From an uncultured Alphaproteobacteria bacterium (GTDB taxonomy: Bacteria > Pseudomonadota > Alphaproteobacteria > Paracaedibacterales > CAIULA01), in assembly GCA_903905285.1 (NCBI GenBank), contig CAIVFQ010000059.1, positions 1 to 17,545 on the forward strand: a DNA stretch of 17,545 bases. The letters are read 5' to 3'. The translations under genes and the position numbers were made by a program. Below the pieces are notes generated by a model, which saw only the letters and a list, made by a program, of their open reading frames with translations, was not told where the DNA came from and ran no database searches. Shown here in pieces: positions 6,853 to 15,207 of the stretch (position 1 is its first letter; each line of letters opens with the position of its first letter).

Positions 6853-9099
6853 CTAAAAGCGTGTGGCAAAACCAATCAACACGCGCTGGCTTTTATCAAA
6901 TTTTTGCTTCCTGATTGGCAAGGCATAATCAATACGCAACGGCCCGAAAGGCGATGTCCAGGCTATACCAATACCCACCGACTGACGCATGGTTTTCTTG
7001 TCAAGTACGGCGCTATTCGATTTACCGGGGCGCCACACACTACCAGCATCTGTAAACACAGCGCCACGTATACCAAATTCAGTTGGCAATCCAACCGGGA
7101 ACATAACCTCGGCTGTGGTGGTCCAATAACGTGTACCACCTAAGGGGTCGCCTGTGCTCATATCCCTTGGCCCTAAACCACCATATTCAAAACCACGCAA
7201 GGAATCGGCACCCAACATAACGCTGTCAGTAACCCGAATGGTTTTATGAACACGTTCAATGCCACCTAACGAACCTTTAACACCCAAAACCACTTCTTCT
7301 AAAGGAGAATAATACCAGTTGGCATTCACGTCATTGCGCAAATAATTAACGCTGCCTCCCAAACCTGCATAGGTGTTGCTAAGGCTTAAGATATAACCCG
7401 CAGTTGGCATCGCACGACTGTCCCGTCGGTCATAAGATATCGTATGCGTCAAGGAAGAAGCGATAGTATTTCCTGCCTGCTGGCGAATAATAGGCGAGGC
7501 ATTCACGGAAATATGGTTGATTTGATCATGCTTCAATCCATAGTTCCAGCCTTGCGTCCAGTAATCGCTTAAGCGATATCCCAACCCTAAGTTCAACCCC
7601 TTGGTGATTTGGTGGTAGGCGTTAAAGCGCGTCGATCTTACGCTAAAAATGTCCGCAATGGCTTGAAGGTTACGTCCCAAGAAGTAGGGCTCAATAATCC
7701 CAATATCAAAGTCTTGACGCTTTTTCGCCACCGTGAAATCGGCATGCACAACTTGGCCTTTCCCGCGGAAGTTACGTTCCACAATTTTGACGTTCGCTAA
7801 AGGCCCATCAAGGGTCGAATACCCAATCGCCAACCCTAATTCACCGGTAGATTGTTCTTCAACCTTTACAACCAGCTGCGCCTGGTCAGGGGCGCTGCCT
7901 TGTTCCGTTTCAACCGAAACCGTTTTAAAATATTGCAGCTCTTTTAAGTTCATCTCTGATTGTTTGATTTTTGCTGCGTTGTAAGCATCGCCTTCATGAA
8001 CCATCAGCTCACGACGAATAACATCGTCATGGGTACGGTCATTGCCGACAAAAACAATCTTCTCAATATAAACCCGGGGGCCTTCTTTAATTTCAAAGGT
8101 GATATCAACCAGTTTCGTTTCAGGGTTTTTGACAACTTTGGGTTCAATGGATACGAAAGCAAACCCTTGAGTCCCTGCAGCATGGGTGATGGCATTAACG
8201 CTCTTTTCAATTAAACGGCCACTGAAAACATCCTTTTCAGCAAAGGCGATTTCACTGCGTAACGACTCTGCCTTAACACTGGGAATATGCGACACAATGT
8301 CAACTTTGCCAAAGTGGTAAAGCTTGCCTTCTTCAACCGTGAAGGTTAAGTAAAAATCTTTTTGATCAGGGCTAAGCTCAGCAACAGCTGATAAAATCCG
8401 GAAATCGGCATAGCCGTTGTCGTTATAAAACTTACGTAAAGATTGTTGGTCACCGATAAAACGATCAGGGTCATAAACATCGTCAACAGCAAAGAAACGA
8501 TACCAACGGGCCCGCTTCGTTAACAACTGTTCCTCTAACTTTTTGTCAGAGAATCGCTTGTTGCCAACAAACTGAATCGCGCGAATGTAAGTGACGGCGC
8601 CTTCGTTAATCTCGAACACCAAATCAACACGATTTTCCGGTAACTTGATAATCTTGGGGTCAACCTTAGCCCCAAATCGCCCCATACGACGGTAAATTTC
8701 TAAAATACGTTGTTGCGCCTCTTGAATGCGCGTTCGCGACAAAACCTCACGGGGACGTAAGCGAACCTCTTGCGTAATAATATCGTCTTTTAACTTGTTA
8801 TTTCCTTCAAACACGACGCGGTTAATGATGGGGTTTTCCTCAACCTCAATTACCAATGTTTGGCCATTTTGGTGCACCTTAACATCAATAAAATAACCGG
8901 TGGCAAATAACTCTTTCAGGCATTGATCCAGTTTTGATTGGTCTAACGCATCGCCAACTTTTAAAGGCAAATACGACAAAACAGTTTCAGATTCAATTCT
9001 TTGATTACCCTGAATTTTAATATTTTTAATAAGACCATCAGCCCAAGCAACTTGGAAGAAAGAAAATATAACAGAAAATAAGAGAACTTTTTTTAACAT
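6853..9099 (-). CDS. bamA: Outer-membrane protein assembly factor BamA
   Basis: BamA is the core outer-membrane barrel of the BAM complex, which folds and inserts other barrel proteins. The mature layout is complete: signal peptide 1-20 ending VAWA before Asp21, five POTRA domains (roughly 21-90, 91-168, 169-258, 261-340 and 343-418), and a C-terminal 16-strand barrel from about 420 to 748. The barrel has the conserved loop-6 RGF motif (residues 635-637) and a terminal phenylalanine in IGFATRF, the sorting signal. I chose the ATG at 9099 because translation from there gives a clean signal peptide; the frame runs open to 9177, but that stretch overlaps the end of rseP. The ATG starts 4 bp after the rseP stop, so translation is probably coupled, and no good ribosome site is visible. 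Confidence 0.97.
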   Translation of the reverse strand: MLKKVLLFSVIFSFFQVAWADGLIKNIKIQGNQRIESETVLSYLPLKVGDALDQSKLDQCLKELFATGYFIDVKVHQNGQTLVIEVEENPIINRVVFEGNNKLKDDIITQEVRLRPREVLSRTRIQEAQQRILEIYRRMGRFGAKVDPKIIKLPENRVDLVFEINEGAVTYIRAIQFVGNKRFSDKKLEEQLLTKRARWYRFFAVDDVYDPDRFIGDQQSLRKFYNDNGYADFRILSAVAELSPDQKDFYLTFTVEEGKLYHFGKVDIVSHIPSVKAESLRSEIAFAEKDVFSGRLIEKSVNAITHAAGTQGFAFVSIEPKVVKNPETKLVDITFEIKEGPRVYIEKIVFVGNDRTHDDVIRRELMVHEGDAYNAAKIKQSEMNLKELQYFKTVSVETEQGSAPDQAQLVVKVEEQSTGELGLAIGYSTLDGPLANVKIVERNFRGKGQVVHADFTVAKKRQDFDIGIIEPYFLGRNLQAIADIFSVRSTRFNAYHQITKGLNLGLGYRLSDYWTQGWNYGLKHDQINHISVNASPIIRQQAGNTIASSLTHTISYDRRDSRAMPTAGYILSLSNTYAGLGGSVNYLRNDVNANWYYSPLEEVVLGVKGSLGGIERVHKTIRVTDSVMLGADSLRGFEYGGLGPRDMSTGDPLGGTRYWTTTAEVMFPVGLPTEFGIRGAVFTDAGSVWRPGKSNSAVLDKKTMRQSVGIGIAWTSPFGPLRIDYALPIRKQKFDKSQRVLIGFATRF

Positions 9100-9103
9100 T
9101 TTT

Positions 9104-10219
9104 TTAGAACCAACTTTTAATAATTTGGAAAACCTTGTAACGAAGCAAATCATTCCACGTCGCGAACAGCATAACACCAGCGACGAGTAAAAAACCAGCC
9201 AGGAAGATTAGTTCCTGCGCTTTAGCCGATAAAGGCTTGCCCCGTATAATTTCAAGACTAGACAAAAAGATATGCCCCCCGTCTAACACAGGAATTGGCA
9301 ACAGATTAATCAATGCCAGGTTAATTGACAACAAAGACATCAACCAAATGACCGACGTTAAACCATTCTTTGTGCTTTGGGCTGCCATATCACCAATTGA
9401 TAGAATGCCACCCAATTCACTTGAGCTGCTTTTGCCGGTTACCAACCTGACCAGACCACTGAAGGTTTCGACGGTCAAATCCCAACACAGACTTAGACCA
9501 TAACCAATCGCCATGATGGGGTTGTGCCGAATGTATTCAGGCTCACCAGGCATGATACCCAACCGCGCAAAGGACTTTTTTTCCTGAGTGACAGGATCAA
9601 CTTCATAAAAAGATATCGTTTTATGAACAACAGCGCCTGACCGTTCAATTTCGAAGGAAACATCTTTACCAGCCGACTGACCAATAATACGACGAAGCTG
9701 TTGAAAATCTTCAATGATTTGGCTGTCAACTTTCAGGATTTTATCTTCAACCTGCAGCCCTGATTTTTCAGCAAGCATCCCTGGTTCAATTTTATGAATA
9801 ACAGGTGAAATAAAAGGCACGCCCTTAATAACAATCAAAGCCCATAAAGCCACAATCGCAAAAAGAATGTTAGCCGCAGGCCCAGCTGCTGCCACGGCAA
9901 TTTGTTGCAGAGGCGTTTTACTGTGCAGCGTTTGGTTTTTTTCTTCCTCGGTAAGTTCAGAATTATCAGCGGCACGGGCGCTGCTTGGGTCAGCGTCGCC
10001 CAGCATCTTTACATAGCCCCCTAAGGGAATAAGGCTGAAGCGCCAGCGGGTTTGATGCCGGTCAGTCCACCCGAACAATTCAGGACCAAACCCAATGGAA
10101 AAAACGGTAACCTTGACACCATTACGACGCGCCACCAAGAAATGACCCATTTCATGGACGAAAACCAAGATGGTAAGGATGATGACAAAGGGAAGAAAAG
10201 TAGCTATGACCCAAGACAC
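9104..10219 (-). CDS. rseP: Site-2 protease RseP (regulator of sigma-E protease homologue)
   Basis: RseP is an intramembrane zinc metalloprotease that cuts membrane-spanning substrates such as anti-sigma factors and signal-peptide remnants. The 371-residue protein has the zinc-binding HEMGH motif at 22-26 in the first membrane helix. A PDZ domain (about 120-200, around VIHKIEPGMLAEKSGLQVED) follows, and the second active-site motif is in NLLPIPVLDGGH, with Asp313 as the third metal ligand. A final membrane helix lies near residues 335-352. Only one PDZ domain is evident, as in many shorter homologues. The start is GTG at 10219, directly following an in-frame stop; the ATG at 10227 is in another frame. 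It heads the envelope gene run. The dxr and cdsA genes that often precede it are absent here. Confidence 0.96.
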   Translation of the reverse strand: MSWVIATFLPFVIILTILVFVHEMGHFLVARRNGVKVTVFSIGFGPELFGWTDRHQTRWRFSLIPLGGYVKMLGDADPSSARAADNSELTEEEKNQTLHSKTPLQQIAVAAAGPAANILFAIVALWALIVIKGVPFISPVIHKIEPGMLAEKSGLQVEDKILKVDSQIIEDFQQLRRIIGQSAGKDVSFEIERSGAVVHKTISFYEVDPVTQEKKSFARLGIMPGEPEYIRHNPIMAIGYGLSLCWDLTVETFSGLVRLVTGKSSSSELGGILSIGDMAAQSTKNGLTSVIWLMSLLSINLALINLLPIPVLDGGHIFLSSLEIIRGKPLSAKAQELIFLAGFLLVAGVMLFATWNDLLRYKVFQIIKSWF

Positions 10220-10574
10220 AAAAGCATTCCAGCCGAAATATTAAGTTGGGGTAACGGTAGCATTTTCTGAAAACAAAAACCACCCCTTCTATTTTTACTA
10301 AAAATGCCGCTTTCTTTGAAGCGCCTCGGGGTGACAACCTAAACCCGTCATTGCGAACCGCCGATGCATCCCATCTCGTCATCGCGAACAACCAGAGGGA
10401 GAGTGGCGACCCAGGAAAATACATGGTGGGATTTTAAGGAAGTTATTGTCATTGCGAACCCCTGAAAGGGGTGTGGCAATCTCCCGAAGGTGTGCCAAAA
10501 TGGTTGGAGATCACCACGTCGCTGCGCTCCTCGTGATGACGAGTTGCGCCAAAGACTCCTTCGCAAGAACAAAA
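10220..10574. other. Non-genic spacer before rseP, mostly repeat
   Basis: No gene is supported. The half nearest dacA (about 10347-10540) is palindromic repeat, listed separately. The half nearest rseP (10220-10340) must carry any promoter for the envelope operon, but I could not find a convincing -35/-10 pair. A small hairpin (about 10308-10323, GCTTT and AAGCG) followed on the minus strand by GCATTTTTAG could end transcription arriving from dacA; this is weak. Confidence 0.4.
10347..10540. repeat. Cluster of GTCATTGCGA-type palindromic repeats
   Basis: The start motif GTCAT(T/C)GCGAAC occurs three times in the same direction, at 10347-10358, 10378-10389 and 10448-10459. The third copy forms a long imperfect inverted repeat: its left arm 10448-10484, which contains a small perfect hairpin ACCCCT-GAA-AGGGGT (10458-10472), pairs with a right arm 10506-10540 that reads as the reverse complement, with the familiar core CACGTCGCTGCGCTCCTCG. 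This closely resembles a dispersed palindromic family seen in many bacterial genomes, including alphaproteobacteria. The other copies look like older, partly degraded units inserted beside it. It may act as a transcription terminator or mRNA stabiliser between dacA and rseP. Confidence 0.85.
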
Positions 10575-11840
10575 TCAGTTAGCGGATTTTTTCAAATGAA
10601 CAGTTGCCATTCTTTTTTTAACAGGTGCGGCGGGGGCTTCAGGAACAACCCACCCTGGCGGCAAAGCACGTTGATTACCATCCACGACAGTCGCTGAAAT
10701 AGGAATCACCTTAGCTTCATTTTTTACGGTCTTTTTGACCACAGCCTTACTCGCCGCCCTACCTTTTGGCGCAGGTTCACGAGCAATAATATCCGGCAAT
10801 TTTAACTCCCCCCTGGACTTAGGAACCGGCGTCTTTAAAGAAGTTTCTAAAAGCTCAGCATCACCGGGACCGTACTGAGGCGAAGGAACAACAGGCACCT
10901 CTGCAACAGATTTATCTAAAGCCTGTTGCTGGCTGGGTTCATAGGAAACAGCTTGAAACTCTGACTTATCCGGCAGTTTAAGGTCTGGCATAGGATTTGA
11001 ATCCCGAGAAGAGGCGCCAGTCTTATAAAAACCTTCCTCTAACAACTTAGCCGCCCTTTCGTCGCGACTTCGCCAACTTTGCCCACCCATAACCACTGCA
11101 AACAAACGAAGTGGTTCTTTTTTCGCGCCATATTTTACAGCTGATGTGCTGATATTAAAACCAGAGGCATTAACAAAACCCGTCTTACACCCATCCACGT
11201 GAAAATCCCGAACCGGACCTAACATATGGTTGTGATTACGATGAGATGTTCCTTTGTAATCAAAATTCTTTATCTTGAAATAGTGATAGTATTCTGGAAA
11301 ATCGTGATAAAGGGCCCTTGCTAAGATAGCCATATCCATAGCTGTGGTAATTTGCCTAGCATCAGGTACACCCGACGCATTATAAAAACGTGTACCAGTC
11401 ATCCCTAATTTTTTTGCTTTTTTGTTCATCAAAGCAACGAAGTTAGCAAGACTTCCAGCCAGTCCTTCTGCAAAAACAACAGACGCATCATTGGCTGATT
11501 TGATTACCATGCCTTTTGTGATGTCTCCGACACTAATGGTATGACCAACCTGCAGCCCCAATTTACAGGGAATTTGTCGCGCTGCTAAAGATGAAACCGA
11601 AAACCGTGTTTTTAAAGTAATCTTTCCCGCCCGCAATGCCTCGAACAAAATGTACAAGGTCATTTTTTTGACCATGGAGGCTGGATGGCGGGGAGCATGG
11701 GCATTTTCTGCGTGAAGCACTTTACCCGATGTATCAACGACAACGGCGGCATACCGATGGTCCCGAGCAAAGGCAGAACAACCACAGCTTAAGCTAATGG
11801 CCACAATGAAATAAATTACGTTAACGAAAAAATAGCGCAC
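10575..11840 (-). CDS. Serine-type D-Ala-D-Ala carboxypeptidase (peptidase S11, DacA-like)
   Basis: This penicillin-binding enzyme removes the last D-alanine from peptidoglycan stem peptides in the periplasm. The 421-residue product has a signal peptide (1-25, ending SAFA) and all three active-site motifs: SMVK (Ser55 and Lys58), SAN (115-117) and KTG (219-221). The catalytic domain ends near residue 270. A tail of about 140 residues follows, rich in proline, lysine and alanine, with repeated LKLPD or LKTPVPK-like pieces; it does not look like the usual C-terminal membrane-anchor helix of DacA. The start is GTG at 11840, placed behind a purine-rich GGGGGGAAGA ribosome site. A promoter candidate lies at 11867-11895. 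It is 103 bp downstream of gpsA and is separated from rseP by repeats, so it may be transcribed alone. Confidence 0.95.
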   Translation of the reverse strand: MRYFFVNVIYFIVAISLSCGCSAFARDHRYAAVVVDTSGKVLHAENAHAPRHPASMVKKMTLYILFEALRAGKITLKTRFSVSSLAARQIPCKLGLQVGHTISVGDITKGMVIKSANDASVVFAEGLAGSLANFVALMNKKAKKLGMTGTRFYNASGVPDARQITTAMDMAILARALYHDFPEYYHYFKIKNFDYKGTSHRNHNHMLGPVRDFHVDGCKTGFVNASGFNISTSAVKYGAKKEPLRLFAVVMGGQSWRSRDERAAKLLEEGFYKTGASSRDSNPMPDLKLPDKSEFQAVSYEPSQQQALDKSVAEVPVVPSPQYGPGDAELLETSLKTPVPKSRGELKLPDIIAREPAPKGRAASKAVVKKTVKNEAKVIPISATVVDGNQRALPPGWVVPEAPAAPVKKRMATVHLKKSAN

Positions 11841-11866
11841 TCTTCCCCCCTACTCTACTATTCTTT

Positions 11867-11895
11867 ATTAAAAACAATTTAGAGGTTTTTTACAA
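11867..11895 (-). promoter_or_regulatory. Candidate sigma-70 promoter for the carboxypeptidase gene
   Basis: On the minus strand TTGTAA (-35, 11890-11895) and TTTAAT (-10, 11867-11872) are 17 bp apart, in the AT-rich gap between gpsA and the carboxypeptidase gene. Transcription would begin near 11860, leaving a leader of about 20 bases that contains the GGGGGGAAGA ribosome site. The match is four of six plus five of six bases to the consensus. Confidence 0.5.
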
Positions 11896-11942
11896 CTAGA
11901 AAGCTTCTAAACAAACGCCTTTTAATATTGTCGTCTATAGAA

Positions 11943-12956
11943 TTAGAAAGAATGGATTGAATTTCTTGCCCCTATTAAAGCTTTCATAACCGCACCAACC
12001 GGAATATTTTGTTGTACCACTTGATAAACTGCCTCGCAAATAGGCATGTCTATCTGATATCGCTTTGACAAACTATGCACGGCCTCGGCTGTGTAGACCC
12101 CTTCAGAAACACTGTTGCGTGATTCCAAAATCTCTCTCAAGGACTTCCCTTGCCCTAAGGCGATCCCTAAACTTGTGTTGCGCGAGTGGGTGCTGGTACA
12201 GGTCAAGATAAGATCCCCCATCCCTGCTAGACTAAAAAAGGTTTCCGACCGCGCGCCCATTGCCATCCCTAAAGATTTCATCTCTTCCAGCCCCCGGCCC
12301 AGCAACGCCGCCTTGGCATTTTGACCTAATTCAGCCCCAGAGATAATACCACCGGCAATGGCGATAATATTTTTAACCGCGCCTGCAATTTGAACGCCAA
12401 TCATGTCGTCATGGGCAAAAAGAGAAAAAAGAGGTGTGGATAACAAATGGGAAAGATGTTCAGCCATATCCATAGAATCAGCAGCAAGAGTCGCAGCAGC
12501 CGGCAAACCTTGTGCAATTTCAATGGCAAGGTTAGGCCCTGATAAAACAGCCAAAGGATTGTTTATAATTTTCGCCACAATGGAACTTAGCAAAGAATCG
12601 TGCGTTACTGGTGTTTGGGTGCAATCAATGCCTTTTGAACAAATAACAAAAGGAACATGATCGGGTATTGTCGACTTTATGGTCGATAAAAGGCCATGAC
12701 TGTATTGGGTGGGAATCACCCATAAAATAACATCAGCCGTTTGAAGGACGGAATAATCGCTGTTAATGTCAATTCTTGAATCAAGGGTAAACCCGGGAAA
12801 ATACGTTTTATTTTCACGATGGGTTATAAGCTCATGCTCATGATCTTTTGTTTGCGGAATCAAAGTTACATGATGATTTCCACGCGCCATAGCCAAGGCT
12901 AAAGCCGTTCCAAAAGACCCTGCGCCGATTATTGCAACATGTTTATTATTTGTCAT
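11943..12956 (-). CDS. gpsA: NAD(P)-dependent glycerol-3-phosphate dehydrogenase GpsA
   Basis: GpsA reduces dihydroxyacetone phosphate to sn-glycerol-3-phosphate, the backbone of membrane phospholipids, in the cytoplasm. The 337 residues match the family length. The N-terminal Rossmann fold opens with the nucleotide-binding motif GAGSFGTALA (11-20). CSKGI (104-108), SGPNLAIEIAQGLP (137-150), the catalytic Lys193 in AGAVKNIIAIAGG and the C-terminal LAGMGDL (241-247) with a nearby THSRN are all present. The start ATG at 12956 has no strong ribosome site. It is transcribed divergently from the flavoprotein gene across a 157-bp gap, which should hold both promoters. It is followed by the carboxypeptidase gene 102 bp later on the same strand. 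Confidence 0.97.
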   Translation of the reverse strand: MTNNKHVAIIGAGSFGTALALAMARGNHHVTLIPQTKDHEHELITHRENKTYFPGFTLDSRIDINSDYSVLQTADVILWVIPTQYSHGLLSTIKSTIPDHVPFVICSKGIDCTQTPVTHDSLLSSIVAKIINNPLAVLSGPNLAIEIAQGLPAAATLAADSMDMAEHLSHLLSTPLFSLFAHDDMIGVQIAGAVKNIIAIAGGIISGAELGQNAKAALLGRGLEEMKSLGMAMGARSETFFSLAGMGDLILTCTSTHSRNTSLGIALGQGKSLREILESRNSVSEGVYTAEAVHSLSKRYQIDMPICEAVYQVVQQNIPVGAVMKALIGARNSIHSF

Positions 12957-13113
12957 GACAATTCAGGAAGTAACAAGATTTGATCCATTGATAAACACTT
13001 ATCCCATAGAAGAAAAGGATGTTTTTCATTTTTTGTTCTTGAACCCTTGATCTTGACGTTAATACCGTTTACAACAAGGGGCAATATACGCTTACAGACT
13101 AGGATAAGTTCCA

Positions 13114-14511
13114 ATGAAATCTTTGCGCCCGCTTACCATATCTGGCCGGGAAGTTTTGCCTTTGGTTGAAGGGGGAAAAGGGATTTCTGTATCGAACGGC
13201 GAAAGTTCCGGTGCTTGGGCAGCAGCAGGTGGTGTTGGAACCTTTTCAGCGGTGAATGCTGACGCCCTTGATGCACAAGGCCGCCTTATCCCTGTTATTT
13301 ATCATGGAAAAACACGCCGTGAGCGTCATGAAGAATTAATCCAGTTTGCGATTCAAGGCGGCATTACTCAGGCCCGCATCGCCCATGAACACTCAAACGG
13401 ACTGGGGCGCATTCATATGAATGTGTTGTGGGAAATGGGCGCGGTTGAACCCATTCTGCATGGGGTTTTATCGCAAGTTAAGGGACTTGTCCACGGGGTA
13501 ACCTGTGGTGCCGGCATGCCTTATAAATTGGCAGAGATTTGTGTACACTATGGGGTGTATTATCACCCAATTGTTTCATCAGCCCGTGCGTTTCGTATTC
13601 TTTGGCGGCGCGCCTACCATAAATTTTCCGACTTCCTTGGCGGCGTCGTTTATGAAGACCCTTGGTTGGCAGGGGGACATAACGGCCTTTCAAACAGCGA
13701 AGATCCTTTAATCCCCCAATCACCTTTGCCCCGCGTGATAGAGCTTCGTCAAGCCATGCGCGAATGTGGTTTGGACAATGTTCCTATTTTTATGGCGGGG
13801 GGTGTTTGGGCCCTTAATGAATGGCAAGATTGGTTAGACAACCCCGAGGTAGGACCGATTGCGTTTCAATTTGGAACACGACCATTGCTGACGCAAGAAA
13901 GCCCTATTTCAGCAGAATGGAAAAAGAAATTAGTAACCCTTCAGGAAGGCGATATTAAACTGAATCGCTTCAGCCCCACAGGTTTCTATTCATCAGCTGT
14001 TCAGAACGATTTCTTGAGAGATTTAGAAGGACGATCTGAACGACAAGTCGCCTATAGCGTCACACCTGTTGGTGAACATATCGCACCCTTTGCCGTAGGT
14101 GCACGCGGTCGGTTGGTTTACTTGACGCAACACGAAAAGGAATGGGCACAAGGATGGGTCAGCCAAGGCTTTACCGAGGCGATGCGCACCCCTGATTCGA
14201 CGCTTATTTTTGTAACGCCTTCAAATGAGAATGAAATCTTAAGCGACCAGATTAACTGTATGGGTTGCTTGTCAGCCTGTGCGTTTAGCAATTGGGCACA
14301 GAACGAGCATCACACCACAGGCAGAAAAGCTGATCCGCGGTCCTTTTGTATTCAAAAAACCTTGCAAGCTATCAGCCACAGTGATGATGTAGAAAACCAA
14401 TTGATGTTTGCTGGCCACCAGGCTTATCGGTTTGGTCAAGACCCGTTCTATGCCAATGGGTTTATTCCAACCGTCAAACAACTGCTGGAACGATTACAAA
14501 CAGGCTTATAG
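13114..14511 (+). CDS. Nitronate monooxygenase-like FMN oxidoreductase with C-terminal Cys cluster
   Basis: The product (465 residues) belongs to the 2-nitropropane dioxygenase/nitronate monooxygenase family of FMN-dependent TIM-barrel enzymes. Family marks are LVEGGKGISVSNG near the start (17-29), HGVTCGAGMP (127-136), DPWLAGGHNGL (182-192), PIFMAGGVW (224-232) and FQFGTRPL (251-258). The real substrate is unknown; family members oxidise nitronates or act as enoyl reductases. A region of about 150 residues beyond the usual barrel carries Cys382, Cys385, Cys389 and Cys412 (NCMGCLSACAF then FC), a possible iron-sulfur or metal site. An AGGA ribosome site lies 9 bp before the ATG. It is the only convincing plus-strand gene in the window, and its stop is 3 bp from the stop of the converging secreted-protein gene. 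Confidence 0.88.
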   Translation: MKSLRPLTISGREVLPLVEGGKGISVSNGESSGAWAAAGGVGTFSAVNADALDAQGRLIPVIYHGKTRRERHEELIQFAIQGGITQARIAHEHSNGLGRIHMNVLWEMGAVEPILHGVLSQVKGLVHGVTCGAGMPYKLAEICVHYGVYYHPIVSSARAFRILWRRAYHKFSDFLGGVVYEDPWLAGGHNGLSNSEDPLIPQSPLPRVIELRQAMRECGLDNVPIFMAGGVWALNEWQDWLDNPEVGPIAFQFGTRPLLTQESPISAEWKKKLVTLQEGDIKLNRFSPTGFYSSAVQNDFLRDLEGRSERQVAYSVTPVGEHIAPFAVGARGRLVYLTQHEKEWAQGWVSQGFTEAMRTPDSTLIFVTPSNENEILSDQINCMGCLSACAFSNWAQNEHHTTGRKADPRSFCIQKTLQAISHSDDVENQLMFAGHQAYRFGQDPFYANGFIPTVKQLLERLQTGL

Positions 14512-14514
14512 AAG

Positions 14515-15144
14515 CTATTCGTCCTCTGCTCCGTCATCATCGTTTTCAGGGGCTTTGCTTTTCTTAGAGGCTTTGCCTTTCTTGGAATCTTGTATAAGCG
14601 TGTCTGCTTTCTCAGACATTGCCAATACTTTCTCTATTTTGGCCACTACTGAGGTTAATTGGGAACAAGCCGTTGTCACCCCGTTACCAACGTAAGGAAG
14701 GGCAGAGGCAATGATTACCTGTGGACTATTGCAATGACCATCGACAAATTCTTCCGTCAGTTTTTTACCTTCAGAGTCGCGAAGGGCTTTAATTTTTTTA
14801 GGATTCGTAGGGTCAGCCTTAAGATCTTTCATAAGCTTCATTGTTGGTTTCAGCTGTTTAAAAATATTCTGTATCTCAGTAATTGAAAAACCAAGAGGCT
14901 CAAGGGCTTTGTTGCCCGCCTCGATAACCTTATCAAGGGCCTTTTTGAAAGCCTTTTCTATTTTACCACCAGCCTCCTCGGCACCTTTTTTAACTTTATC
15001 TTTAGCATTTTTCAGGGCCTTCGGCGTTTTTAGGTGGGGACGTTTTATTGTTGCATAAGCCGGACCAACGTCAAAAGCCGTTAAGCTTATGGCCACAACG
15101 AAAAGCCATAAAAAAGACTTTTTAATGCAAGAGAATGATAACAA
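14515..15144 (-). CDS. Unrecognised secreted lysine-rich helical protein
   Basis: I do not recognise this family. The 209-residue product has a Sec signal peptide (about 8-31, hydrophobic FLWLFVVAISLTAF, likely cut after AYA). A lysine/alanine/glutamate-rich amphipathic helical region (about 35-115, for example DKVKKGAEEAGGKIEKAFKK) follows. A more hydrophobic patch with two cysteines (Cys138 and Cys160) could form a disulfide. The charged tail ends in acidic ENDDDGAEDE. The layout suggests a periplasmic or exported helical protein, maybe one that touches membranes or nucleic acid, but function is unknown. The frame begins with TTG at 15144 and has no ribosome site. A better site (AAGGAAA, 15166-15172) precedes an ATG at 15154 in another frame, so the start may be misread or shifted. 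Signal peptide and composition support a real gene. Confidence 0.7.
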   Translation of the reverse strand: MLSFSCIKKSFLWLFVVAISLTAFDVGPAYATIKRPHLKTPKALKNAKDKVKKGAEEAGGKIEKAFKKALDKVIEAGNKALEPLGFSITEIQNIFKQLKPTMKLMKDLKADPTNPKKIKALRDSEGKKLTEEFVDGHCNSPQVIIASALPYVGNGVTTACSQLTSVVAKIEKVLAMSEKADTLIQDSKKGKASKKSKAPENDDDGAEDE

Positions 15145-15207
15145 GGTAAGTCATTTTACTGTAAGTTTCCTTAAGTAAAATTCTAGAGCATAAGTATTAA
15201 CAGAGCA

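Noticed and set aside
9100..9177. Longer N-terminus for BamA
   Set aside because: It would place 26 residues in front of a clean signal peptide and overlap rseP.
10347..10540. CRISPR array
   Set aside because: The repeat units are few, unequal in spacing (31 and 70 bp) and palindromic with degraded copies, and there are no cas genes.
10152..10572. Short frames across the repeat spacer as genes
   Set aside because: They arise from the palindromic repeat sequence, with no start signals and no coding character.
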